Assembly (NCBI GenBank): GCA_028869035.1
Contig: JAGWTL010000060.1
Location: forward strand, 1-11,987
Origin: Burkholderiales bacterium
Lineage (GTDB): Bacteria; Pseudomonadota; Gammaproteobacteria; Burkholderiales; Burkholderiaceae_C
DNA length: 11,987 nucleotides
Direction of reading: 5' to 3'
Part shown: positions 1-6,134 of the stretch, one piece after another
Position numbering within the stretch: position 1 is the stretch's first letter
Layout: each line of letters begins with the position of its first letter
Made by a program: the position numbers and the translations under genes
The notes under the pieces: model-generated
The model's database searches: none
Seen by the model: the letters and a program-made list of their open reading frames with translations, nothing else
What the model was told of the DNA's origin: nothing

Positions 1-663
1 AAAGGTGGCATGAAAGTCGGTGCCATCGCTGTCGTCTTTGGCTGGGCCTGCGCTGCCAATCCAATACATGGTTTCGCCACGTGGACTGGTTTGTGTAATA
101 ACGCGTTCGGCCGAATGGCGACGGCCCAAGCGTGTCACGCGCAAGTCCTTGATCTGCGCAACGGGTCGGTTGGGAATATTCACATTCAATAGCCATGGTT
201 CGCCTTGTACAGGACCTTGCGCCATCAACTGCTGCACCAACTCGCGCGCCTTGGCAGCGGCTGCGTCGATGTGCGCCCAGCCTTTTTCAACTTGCGAAAA
301 AGCAATGGCTGGAATGCCAAACAAATACCCTTCCATGGCCGCGCCGACGGTGCCCGAGTAAATGGTGTCGTCGCCCATATTGGCGCCGTTGTTGATGCCA
401 GAGACCACCAGATCGGGCCGGTAGCCCAGCAGACCGGTCAGCGCGATGTGCACGCAGTCGGCCGGCGTGCCGTTGACGTAACGGAAGCCGTTGGCCGCAC
501 GGTGCACGTACAGCGGGGAATGCAGGGTCAGCGCATTGGATTTGGCGCTGTTGTTGTGCTCGGGCGCCACCACCTCCACCTCGGCCACATGCTTGAGCGC
601 CTCGTACAGCGCCACGATGCCGGGAGCCTGGTAGCCGTCGTCGTTGGAGATCAGGATTTTCAT
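1..663 (-). CDS. surE: 5'/3'-nucleotidase SurE (C-terminus cut by window edge)
   Basis: SurE is a metal-dependent survival-protein phosphatase that removes phosphate from nucleoside 5'- and 3'-monophosphates in the cytoplasm. The 221 codons in the window begin with MKILISNDDG. The metal-binding Asp8 and Asp9, Ser39 in the HNNSAKSN loop, and the SGINNGANMGDD block around residues 88-99 are all visible and intact. The family is usually about 250 residues, so only the last 30 or so are missing beyond position 1. The start is the ATG at 663-661, because the family begins right at this strand-forming MKIL segment. The gene is divergent from the dehydrogenase gene at 796. One oddity is a change in codon usage near position 335: codons 1-110 almost always end in G or C, while the rest use many A- and T-ending codons. 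The reading frame is continuous across this point. Confidence 0.95.
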   Translation of the reverse strand, partial: MKILISNDDGYQAPGIVALYEALKHVAEVEVVAPEHNNSAKSNALTLHSPLYVHRAANGFRYVNGTPADCVHIALTGLLGYRPDLVVSGINNGANMGDDTIYSGTVGAAMEGYLFGIPAIAFSQVEKGWAHIDAAAAKARELVQQLMAQGPVQGEPWLLNVNIPNRPVAQIKDLRVTRLGRRHSAERVITQTSPRGETMYWIGSAGPAKDDSDGTDFHATF

Positions 664-682
664 GGTTGGCATGTCCGTGCCC

Positions 683-688
683 ATTGTA
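683..688 (-). promoter_or_regulatory. Possible -10 element of surE (TACAAT)
   Basis: Read on the minus strand this is TACAAT, which matches five of six consensus -10 bases. It would give a transcription start near 676, only about 13 bases before the surE ATG. No good -35 hexamer sits 16-18 bases upstream, so an activator would be needed or the call is wrong. Confidence 0.3.
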
Positions 689-707
689 GGTGGCCCGCCT
701 GTCCGCC

Positions 708-721
708 TTGACTTGCGTCAC
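708..721. promoter_or_regulatory. Fnr/Crp-family-like inverted repeat between surE and the dehydrogenase gene
   Basis: The sequence TTGAC-TTGC-GTCAC matches the TTGAY-N4-RTCAA pattern recognised by FNR/ANR/DNR-type regulators at nine of ten positions. It lies in the 132-bp divergent intergenic region. Its centre (about 714.5) is roughly 38 bases upstream of the start inferred for surE and about 51 upstream of the one inferred for the dehydrogenase. Only sequence resemblance supports it. Confidence 0.25.
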
Positions 722-753
722 GCGAGGGACAAGAGGACCCACAGCGGTGCACG

Positions 754-759
754 TATCAT
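754..759 (+). promoter_or_regulatory. Possible -10 element of the quinone oxidoreductase gene (TATCAT)
   Basis: TATCAT matches five of six -10 consensus bases and would start transcription near 766, giving a 30-base leader that contains the AGGAGA ribosome binding site. No recognisable -35 hexamer is present at 16-18 bases upstream. Confidence 0.3.
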
Positions 760-795
760 GCCCGACACGCTTCAGCACGCAACAGGAGACACGGT

Positions 796-1770
796 ATGCA
801 CGCATGGCTTTGCACGAACCCCACCGGAGTTGACGCCCTCGAGTGGAAGGAACAGCCCACCCCGCAGCCCGGCCCCGGCCAGGTGCGGGTGGCGATCAAG
901 GCCGCCAGCCTGAACTTCCCCGACCTGCTGATCGTGCAGAACAAGTACCAGATCAAGCCGCCCCTGCCCTTTGTGCCGGGCTCCGAGTACGCCGGGGTGG
1001 TCGAAGCCCTGGGCGCAGGTGTCACGAACCTGAAAGTCGGCCAGCATGTGGCCTGCCTCTCGGGCACCGGCGGCTTCGGCACCCACACCCTGGCGCCGGC
1101 CGCCCTGTGCCTGCCCCTGCCTGCGGGTTTCCCCTTTGCCGATGCGGCAGCCTTCATCATGACCTACGCCACCTCGCACCACGCGCTGGTGGACCGGGCC
1201 CAGCTCAAGGCCGGCGAAACCCTGCTGGTGCTGGGCGCGGCCGGCGGCGTGGGCACTGCCGCCATCCAGATCGCCAAGGCCATGGGCGCGCGCGTGATCG
1301 CCGCGGCCTCCAGCGACGACAAGTGCGCGCTGTGCAAGTCCATCGGCGCCGACGACACCATCAACTACAGCACGCAGGACCTGCGCGAGCAGCTCAAGGC
1401 CTTGACCGGCGGCAAGGGCCCGGACGTGGTCTGCGACCCCGTGGGCGGCGACCTGGCCGAGCCGGCCCTGCGCTCCATCGCCTGGCGCGGTCGTTACCTG
1501 GTGGTGGGTTTTGCTGCCGGACCTATTCCCCAGCTGCCGCTGAACCTGCCCCTGCTCAAGGGCGCCGCCATCGTCGGCGTGTTCTGGGGCGAATTCGCCC
1601 GCCGTGAACCGCAGGTCAACGCCGCCATGATGATGGCCCTGGCCCAGTGGTACGGCCAGGGCAAGATCAAGCCCGTGATCGACAGCACCCTGCCCATGGG
1701 CGAGCTCAAGGCCGCCTACGCGCGCATGGGGGCGCGCGACGTGAAGGGCAAGCTGGTCATGGTGAACTGA
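796..1770 (+). CDS. NADPH:quinone oxidoreductase family protein (medium-chain dehydrogenase/reductase)
   Basis: This is a 324-residue soluble member of the medium-chain dehydrogenase/reductase superfamily, of the zinc-free quinone oxidoreductase type. The N-terminal GroES-like fold covers roughly residues 1-125, with NFPDLL at 40-45 and PGSEYAG at 61-67. A Rossmann fold follows, with the nucleotide-binding GAAGGVG at 147-153 inside LVLGAAGGVGTAAIQIAK. The cysteine cluster of the structural zinc site is absent, which fits the quinone reductase branch. Such enzymes pass electrons from NADPH to quinones or reduce activated double bonds in enones; the substrate cannot be read from sequence. AGGAGA at 784-789 lies six bases before the ATG, so the start is well supported. 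Convergent or co-directional partners are absent upstream; an exporter gene follows after 101 bp on the same strand. Confidence 0.9.
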   Translation: MHAWLCTNPTGVDALEWKEQPTPQPGPGQVRVAIKAASLNFPDLLIVQNKYQIKPPLPFVPGSEYAGVVEALGAGVTNLKVGQHVACLSGTGGFGTHTLAPAALCLPLPAGFPFADAAAFIMTYATSHHALVDRAQLKAGETLLVLGAAGGVGTAAIQIAKAMGARVIAAASSDDKCALCKSIGADDTINYSTQDLREQLKALTGGKGPDVVCDPVGGDLAEPALRSIAWRGRYLVVGFAAGPIPQLPLNLPLLKGAAIVGVFWGEFARREPQVNAAMMMALAQWYGQGKIKPVIDSTLPMGELKAAYARMGARDVKGKLVMVN

Positions 1771-1780
1771 GCCGGGCACC

Positions 1781-1811
1781 GGCGGCTGGCAGCAGCGCTG
1801 CCCCGGCCGCC
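1781..1811 (+). terminator. GC-rich hairpin after the quinone oxidoreductase gene
   Basis: Two nested 6-bp stems (GGCGGC with GCCGCC outside, GGCAGC with GCTGCC inside) form a hairpin 10 bases after the stop codon. No T-run follows, so it would be a weak or Rho-assisted terminator, or simply a stabilising 3' end. Confidence 0.35.
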
Positions 1812-1837
1812 TGGTCGAAAATGCCGAGTCTTGTTCG

Positions 1838-1864
1838 TCGTGCTTCATGAACACCGAAGCACGA
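1838..1864 (+). promoter_or_regulatory. Perfect 9-bp inverted repeat just before the exporter start codon
   Basis: TCGTGCTTC and GAAGCACGA are exact inverted repeats separated by nine bases. The repeat ends seven bases before the ATG at 1872, exactly where a ribosome binding site is expected, and no Shine-Dalgarno sequence is otherwise visible. It could be a DNA operator for a TetR-type repressor, as SmvA/QacA-type pumps often have, or an RNA hairpin controlling translation. Confidence 0.45.
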
Positions 1865-1871
1865 AAACCCT

Positions 1872-3410
1872 ATGCACCCGACACCCTCGACTTCTCCTGA
1901 CACCGCGCCGCGCCGCGCCGGCCGGCGCGAATGGATCGGCCTGGCGCTGATCACTCTGCCCTGTGCCGTCTACGCCATGGACCTCACGGTGCTCAACCTG
2001 GCCCTGCCGGCCATCAGCGCCGACCTGCAGCCCACGCCCTCGCAACTGCTGTGGATCGTGGACATCTACGGCTTCCTCGTGGCGGGTTTCCTCATCACCA
2101 TGGGCACGCTGGGCGACCGCATCGGGCGCCGTCGCCTGCTGCTGATCGGCGCGGCGGCCTTCGCAGCCGCCAGCACCCTGGCGGCTTTCGCGCGCAGCGC
2201 CGAGGCCCTGATTGCCCTGCGCGCCTTGCTGGGCGTGGCCGGGGCCACGCTGGCGCCATCCACGCTCTCGCTGATCCGCAACATGTTCCACGACGAGCGG
2301 CAGCGCCAGTTCGCCATCGGCATCTGGATCACCGCCTTCTCGGTCGGCAGCGCCATCGGGCCGCTGGCCGGCGGCCTGCTGCTGCAATGGTTCCCCTGGG
2401 GCTCGGTCTTCCTGGCCGCCGTGCCGGTGATGCTGCTGCTCCTGCTGCTGGGCCCCTCCCTGCTGCCCGAGTACCGCGACCCGCAGGCCGGGCGTCTGGA
2501 CCTGGCCAGTGTGGCCCTGTCGCTGTCCACGGTGCTGCCCCTGATCTGGGGCCTGAAACGGCTGGCCGAGTCCGGTCCGGGCACGGCCGCTTTCGTGGCC
2601 CTGGTCTGCGGCGTGGCCCTGGGTGCGGTGTTCGTGCAGCGCCAGTCCCGGCTGGCCTACCCGCTGCTGGACCTGGGCCTGTTCCGCCGCCCGGCCTTCG
2701 CTGCGGCGCTGACCATCTACGCCCTGTCCTGCCTGGCCATGTTCGGCGTCTACATCTTCATCACGCAGTACCTGCAGGGTGTGCTGGGCCTGAGCCCGCT
2801 GGCCGCCGGCCTGGCCACCGTGCCCTGGGCCCTGGGCTTTGTCGTGGGCTCGCTGCTGGCGCCCAGGCTGACGCAGCGCTGGCCTCCGCACCAGTTGCTG
2901 GCGGCGGCGCTGTTGATGGCCGCCATCGGCTTTGCCCTGCTGCTGGCCACCCATGATCTGGCCACCTTGCCGGTGCTGATCGTGGCCACCGTGGTCATGA
3001 GCCTGGGCATGGCGCCGGTCTTCACCATCGGCACGGAGATCGTCGTGACCTCGGCGCCGCCGGAGCGCGCCGGGGCAGCCTCCGCCATGGCAGAAACCGC
3101 GTCCGAGTTCAGCGGGGCCTGTGGCATCGCCATCTTCGGCAGCCTGGGTACGCTGCTGTACCGCGAGCGCCTGATGGAGATGCTGCCCGCCGATGTGCCA
3201 GCCGACAGCGCGGCGGCCGCCGGCGCCACCCTGGGCGGCGCGCTGGCCGCCGCCGCAGCTCTGCCTGAGGCCCTGGGCACCTTGCTGCGCGACGCCGCAC
3301 GCCTGGCCTTCACCGATGCCCTGCATGCCACAGCCGCCGCCGGCGCGGCCCTGCTGGTGATTGCGGCCCTGCTGGCGCGGCGCATGCTGACGCCACGGGC
3401 TAAACCCTGA
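1872..3410 (+). CDS. DHA2-family MFS drug exporter, SmvA/QacA-like, 14 membrane helices
   Basis: This 512-residue inner-membrane protein is a proton-driven multidrug exporter of the 14-helix DHA2 branch of the major facilitator superfamily. Family marks include the helix-1 motif around Asp37 (MDLTVLNLALP), motif A GTLGDRIGRRR at 78-88, and the antiporter motif C region SVGSAIGPLAGG at 157-168. The stretches QLLWIVDIY, WGSVFL and GACGIAIFG, and the pattern LRDAARLAF near the C-terminus, resemble SmvA, which exports methyl viologen and cationic biocides. The arginine-rich N-terminus fits a cytosolic tail, and the start at 1872 places helix 1 at about residue 21. There is no clear Shine-Dalgarno sequence; an inverted repeat occupies that spot. 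No linked regulator gene lies within the window, so drug specificity is inferred only from family. Confidence 0.9.
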   Translation: MHPTPSTSPDTAPRRAGRREWIGLALITLPCAVYAMDLTVLNLALPAISADLQPTPSQLLWIVDIYGFLVAGFLITMGTLGDRIGRRRLLLIGAAAFAAASTLAAFARSAEALIALRALLGVAGATLAPSTLSLIRNMFHDERQRQFAIGIWITAFSVGSAIGPLAGGLLLQWFPWGSVFLAAVPVMLLLLLLGPSLLPEYRDPQAGRLDLASVALSLSTVLPLIWGLKRLAESGPGTAAFVALVCGVALGAVFVQRQSRLAYPLLDLGLFRRPAFAAALTIYALSCLAMFGVYIFITQYLQGVLGLSPLAAGLATVPWALGFVVGSLLAPRLTQRWPPHQLLAAALLMAAIGFALLLATHDLATLPVLIVATVVMSLGMAPVFTIGTEIVVTSAPPERAGAASAMAETASEFSGACGIAIFGSLGTLLYRERLMEMLPADVPADSAAAAGATLGGALAAAAALPEALGTLLRDAARLAFTDALHATAAAGAALLVIAALLARRMLTPRAKP

Positions 3411-3413
3411 AAC

Positions 3414-3441
3414 GAATCAAGGCCCCGGAGGGCCTTGATTC
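3414..3441. terminator. Bidirectional terminator hairpin between exporter and tRNA-His
   Basis: A perfect 12-bp stem, GAATCAAGGCCC paired with GGGCCTTGATTC, encloses a four-base CGGA loop. It begins four bases after the exporter stop codon and lies 13 bases beyond the CCA end of the convergent tRNA-His gene. T-runs on either side are poor, so termination strength is uncertain, but position and stem strength suggest it serves both directions. Confidence 0.7.
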
Positions 3442-3453
3442 AATGTGATGCGG

Positions 3454-3530
3454 TGGGGTGGCTGATGGGACTCGAACCCACGACGACAGGAATCACAATC
3501 CTGGACTCTACCAACTGAGCTACAGCCACC
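3454..3530 (-). tRNA. tRNA-His (anticodon GTG)
   Basis: The minus strand folds into a complete 77-base cloverleaf. The acceptor stem is GTGGCTG with CAGCCAC. The extra G at position -1 that marks histidine tRNAs faces C73, and CCA is encoded in the gene. The anticodon stem CAGGA/TCCTG holds the loop TTGTGAT with anticodon GTG, and the T-arm carries GTTCGAGTC. The gene begins 28 bases after the ppiD stop codon with no promoter seen in between, so it is probably transcribed as the tail of that operon and cut out by RNase P. Confidence 0.97.
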
Positions 3531-3558
3531 GCAAGGCTGAAATTATAACCTCAGTCGC

Positions 3559-5490
3559 TCAGGAGGCGCCGCGTGCCGCAGGCAGGGCATTCGCGGGACG
3601 CGGCACCTTGATCTGGACCTTAAAGCGTTCCTGCAGCCACTGGTAGTAGGCCTGACCCTCGGCCTGCATCCACCACTGGGCGTACTGGGCACGCTCTTGC
3701 CGCTGCGCATCGGCCGCAGGGGCGGCACGCTCCACACGCTTGATGACGCGAACCACCACATAACCCTGGGCACCGAGGTCAACCCCCACCCACTGCGGCA
3801 GCTGGGCGGTATTGGCGCGCAGCACGGCGTCGATCACAGCGGCCGCCTGGTTCTGCGTCTGGTCACGCGACAGCACCTGGACAGCACCGACGCTGGCACC
3901 GGCAGGGTTGGCCTTCCAGGCCGCCAGTTTCTGTTGACCTTCCTGGCGCGCCAGTTCGGCGGCACGCGCCTGCACCACGCGCTCGCGCACCAGCTGGCGC
4001 ACTTCGGCCAGGGGCAAGGTGCGCGCAGGCGTGTAAGCCGTGATGCGCGCAGCGGCGAGTTGGCTGGGTGCAATCTCCACGGCCTCGGTGTTGCGCTTGT
4101 TGTTCACGCTGTCGGGGCTGAAAACCGCCTCCAGGAACTTGGCGCTGGCCAGCACACCCTTGGCGCCGGGCGCCGGCTGGCGGCCCAGCCCATTGGCGCT
4201 CTGGATCTCGAGCTTGAGCTTGTCGGCCACGGGCTTGAGGCTGTCGGACTGCTCGTAGACGCCGTTGGTGAATGCCTCGGCAGCCTCGGCATAACGGGCA
4301 CGCGCCTGCTGGTTCTTGAGGTCTTCTTCCAGGCTGGCACGCAGTTCGGCAAAGCTCTTCTGCTTGGGCGCCTTGATGTCGGTGACGCGGATGATGTGGA
4401 AGCCGAAGTCGGATTCGACGACCTCGCTGATTTCACCCTTCTTCAGGGCGAAGGCGGCATCCTCGAAAGGTTTGACCATGGCGCCGCGCGGGAAGAAGTC
4501 GAGGTCGCCGCCTTTGGGCGCCGAACCCGGGTCCTGCGAATGCTTGCGTGCCAGCTGGGCAAAGCTGTCGGGCGCCTTGCGCACCTGGGCCAGCAGTTCC
4601 TGCGCGCGCTCGCGCGCTTTCTGGCGCTCGGCCGCAGGGGCGTCCTTGGCTGCGGAGATCAGGATGTGGCTGGCACGGCGCTCCTCGGGACCACTCAAAC
4701 GCGCGGCATTCTGCTCGTAGTAGCTGCGCACGTCCTGCTCGCTGAGTTTGATCGTCTTGCGCACGGCATCGATGTCCAGCACGATGTACTCGATGCTGGC
4801 CTGCTCGGGCGCCTGGAACAGGGCCTGGTTAGCCTGGTAGAAGGCTTCCAGTTCGCTGTCTTCGGGCTTGACGCGCGCGGCAAAGTCCGCCGTGGCAAAA
4901 CGCGCCAGTTGCACTTCACGCCGTTCGAAATAGGCGCTCAGCGCCAGGTCGGCCGGCACGGTCGGGATGAAGGCGGTCTGGGCCACGCCGGCCTGCACCT
5001 GGCGAGCCGCCAGGTCGTTGCGCATGCGGGCCTCGAACATCTCGGGGCTCATGCCCTGGCGACCCAGCAGTTGGCGGTAGCGTTCCATGTCCAGAGAGCC
5101 ATCGGGACGACGCAGTTCGGCAATGGCCGGGATGGACTGCAGTTCGCGCGCCAGACGGGCATCGCTGGCCCCCAGGTGCGCGGCCTGCGCAGCCTGGACC
5201 AGCACGCGCTCGCGCACCAGGCGCTCCAGCGTGGCATACCGGGCCTGGTCGGAATCGAGCAGCTTGGCGTCGATGGTGGGCATGAGCTGGCGCGCGCGTT
5301 CGACTTCCTCACGGTGCGCCGCATCCCATTCGCCGCGTGTGATCTCGGCGCTGCCGACACGGGCCACGGTCCGATCCTTCTCAAGAAAACGGTTGTAGCC
5401 GTCGATGCCGACCAGCACGAAAGACGGAATGATGATCAGGAACAGGACGATCATCATGATCTTGTTGTGCTTGCGTACGTAATCAAACAT
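3559..5490 (-). CDS. ppiD: Periplasmic chaperone/peptidyl-prolyl isomerase PpiD (SurA N-terminal and parvulin domains)
   Basis: PpiD is an inner-membrane-anchored chaperone that receives secreted proteins at the Sec translocon in the periplasm. The 643-residue protein has a short cytosolic N-terminus, one membrane helix at about 11-29, a SurA-like chaperone region to about 260, and a parvulin domain at about 271-372. Parvulin marks include RRASHILI, GGDLDFFPRGAMVKPFEDAAF and FGFHIIRV; His275, Met338, Phe342 and His365 are at positions used by active parvulins. A long C-terminal chaperone segment follows. The reading frame stays open 44 codons further upstream but that part overlaps the tRNA-Val gene; the start at 5490-5488 is chosen because GGAGAG at 5503-5498 lies seven bases before it and MFDYVRKHNK is the normal PpiD start. 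HU and PpiD genes are also neighbours in Escherichia coli. Confidence 0.95.
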   Translation of the reverse strand: MFDYVRKHNKIMMIVLFLIIIPSFVLVGIDGYNRFLEKDRTVARVGSAEITRGEWDAAHREEVERARQLMPTIDAKLLDSDQARYATLERLVRERVLVQAAQAAHLGASDARLARELQSIPAIAELRRPDGSLDMERYRQLLGRQGMSPEMFEARMRNDLAARQVQAGVAQTAFIPTVPADLALSAYFERREVQLARFATADFAARVKPEDSELEAFYQANQALFQAPEQASIEYIVLDIDAVRKTIKLSEQDVRSYYEQNAARLSGPEERRASHILISAAKDAPAAERQKARERAQELLAQVRKAPDSFAQLARKHSQDPGSAPKGGDLDFFPRGAMVKPFEDAAFALKKGEISEVVESDFGFHIIRVTDIKAPKQKSFAELRASLEEDLKNQQARARYAEAAEAFTNGVYEQSDSLKPVADKLKLEIQSANGLGRQPAPGAKGVLASAKFLEAVFSPDSVNNKRNTEAVEIAPSQLAAARITAYTPARTLPLAEVRQLVRERVVQARAAELARQEGQQKLAAWKANPAGASVGAVQVLSRDQTQNQAAAVIDAVLRANTAQLPQWVGVDLGAQGYVVVRVIKRVERAAPAADAQRQERAQYAQWWMQAEGQAYYQWLQERFKVQIKVPRPANALPAARGAS

Positions 5491-5506
5491 GGGAGCGCTC
5501 TCCAGC

Positions 5507-5541
5507 AAAAAAAGAAAAAGGCGAACACATCGTTCGCCTTT
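5507..5541 (-). terminator. Intrinsic terminator after tRNA-Val, abutting the ppiD ribosome binding site
   Basis: On the minus strand a perfect 10-bp stem, AAAGGCGAAC with GTTCGCCTTT, has a five-base loop and runs into a T-rich tract of 13 bases broken by one C (5519-5507). This is a textbook Rho-independent terminator. It starts seven bases after the tRNA-Val CCA end and finishes three bases before the GGAGAG of ppiD. Confidence 0.88.
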
Positions 5542-5548
5542 GCCTGGG

Positions 5549-5624
5549 TGGTGGGTGCTGACGGGGTCGAACCGCCGACCTACTCCGTGTAAAGGAGCCG
5601 CTCTGCCAACTGAGCTAAGCACCC
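5549..5624 (-). tRNA. tRNA-Val (anticodon TAC)
   Basis: The minus strand gives a 76-base cloverleaf with acceptor stem GGGTGCT/AGCACCC, discriminator A73 and an encoded CCA. The anticodon stem GCTCC/GGAGT holds TTTACAC with anticodon TAC, which reads valine codons. The D-arm TAGCTCAGTTGGCAGAGC and the T-loop GGTTCGACC are standard. Its 5' end is only 16 bases after the hupB stop codon, so it is almost certainly cotranscribed with hupB, and RNase P cleavage here would define the 3' end of the hupB message. Confidence 0.97.
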
Positions 5625-5640
5625 CACCGAAACAGGATCA

Positions 5641-5913
5641 TCAGTTCAGCGCGTCCTTCAGAGCCTTGCCCGGGCGGAACTTCGGCACTTTGGCGGCCTT
5701 GATTTTAATCGCAGCGCCGGTGCGGGGATTGCGGCCGGTGCGGGCGGCACGTTTGCCCACGGCGAAAGTGCCGAAACCGACGAGAGAAACGGAGCCGCCC
5801 TTTTTCAGCGTGGTCTTGACGGCGCCGATGGTGGACTCCAGCGCGCGGGTGGCGGCGGCCTTGGAAATGTCGGCATGCTTGGCGATGTGCTCGATCAGTT
5901 CGGTTTTGTTCAC
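5641..5913 (-). CDS. hupB: DNA-binding protein HU-beta
   Basis: HU is a small histone-like nucleoid protein that binds DNA without strong sequence preference, bends it and supports replication and repair. The 90-residue product has the family's usual length: an N-terminal helical dimerisation part (MNKTELIEHIAKHADISKAA), the GFGTF core at 47-51, and the DNA-gripping arm with the intercalating proline in RNP at 61-63. The C-terminus ends in KFRPGKALKDALN, as HU proteins do. The start codon is GTG (5913-5911), supported by AAGGGG six bases upstream and by the family's MNKTEL opening. It is the first gene after a strong promoter near 6050 and is followed at once by tRNA-Val. Confidence 0.97.
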   Translation of the reverse strand: MNKTELIEHIAKHADISKAAATRALESTIGAVKTTLKKGGSVSLVGFGTFAVGKRAARTGRNPRTGAAIKIKAAKVPKFRPGKALKDALN

Positions 5914-5973
5914 AAAGATCCCCTTGTATGGAAACTGCGTTAGTCAGTTGGTCTTGTCAGAAATTTTGGCTTG

Positions 5974-5998
5974 CCGCCCCGGTTGAAACCGGTGGCGG
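5974..5998 (-). promoter_or_regulatory. Strong inverted repeat in the hupB leader
   Basis: The core CCGGTT-GA-AACCGG is a perfect 6-bp inverted repeat; allowing one bulged base (5993) extends it by five more pairs (CCGCC/GGCGG), 11 pairs in all. It lies about 60 bases upstream of the hupB GTG, inside the inferred leader RNA. No T-run follows on the minus strand. It may stabilise the leader or bind a regulator. Confidence 0.45.
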
Positions 5999-6033
5999 GT
6001 GGCTGGGCCATGCAGTTTTTGCTGCTGCATGCG

Positions 6034-6062
6034 ATTAGAGCCAGGGATCATACCCGTGTCAA
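6034..6062 (-). promoter_or_regulatory. Sigma70 promoter of hupB (TTGACA - 17 bp - TCTAAT)
   Basis: On the minus strand a perfect -35 hexamer TTGACA (6062-6057) is followed after exactly 17 bases by TCTAAT (6039-6034), which matches five of six -10 bases. Transcription would begin near 6027, leaving a leader of about 114 bases before the hupB start. It is the best promoter in the window, as expected for an abundant nucleoid protein and a tRNA. Confidence 0.85.
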
Positions 6063-6134
6063 CATGGCATGCGGCATAACAACAGCGCGGGGGCGAATTC
6101 TAGACGCATTTTTCCGACCGCCACGGTCACGGTA

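Noticed and set aside
271..372. Listing of the ppiD parvulin domain at these window coordinates
   Set aside because: These numbers are protein residue positions, not window positions; the zero-interest entry carrying them in the findings should be ignored, and the correct genomic location is given in the separate ppiD finding.
1845..3326. Long minus-strand open frame (493 codons) opposite the exporter
   Set aside because: Its product is low-complexity Gln/Gly/Arg-rich sequence typical of antisense frames in GC-rich genes, with no domain.
3697..5592. Long plus-strand open frame (631 codons) opposite ppiD
   Set aside because: Antisense shadow of a well-supported ppiD; composition is His/Gly/Leu-rich and matches nothing known.
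5491..5622. 44-codon upstream extension of the ppiD reading frame
   Set aside because: It overlaps the tRNA-Val gene and terminator; the ribosome binding site and family N-terminus both point to the ATG at 5490.
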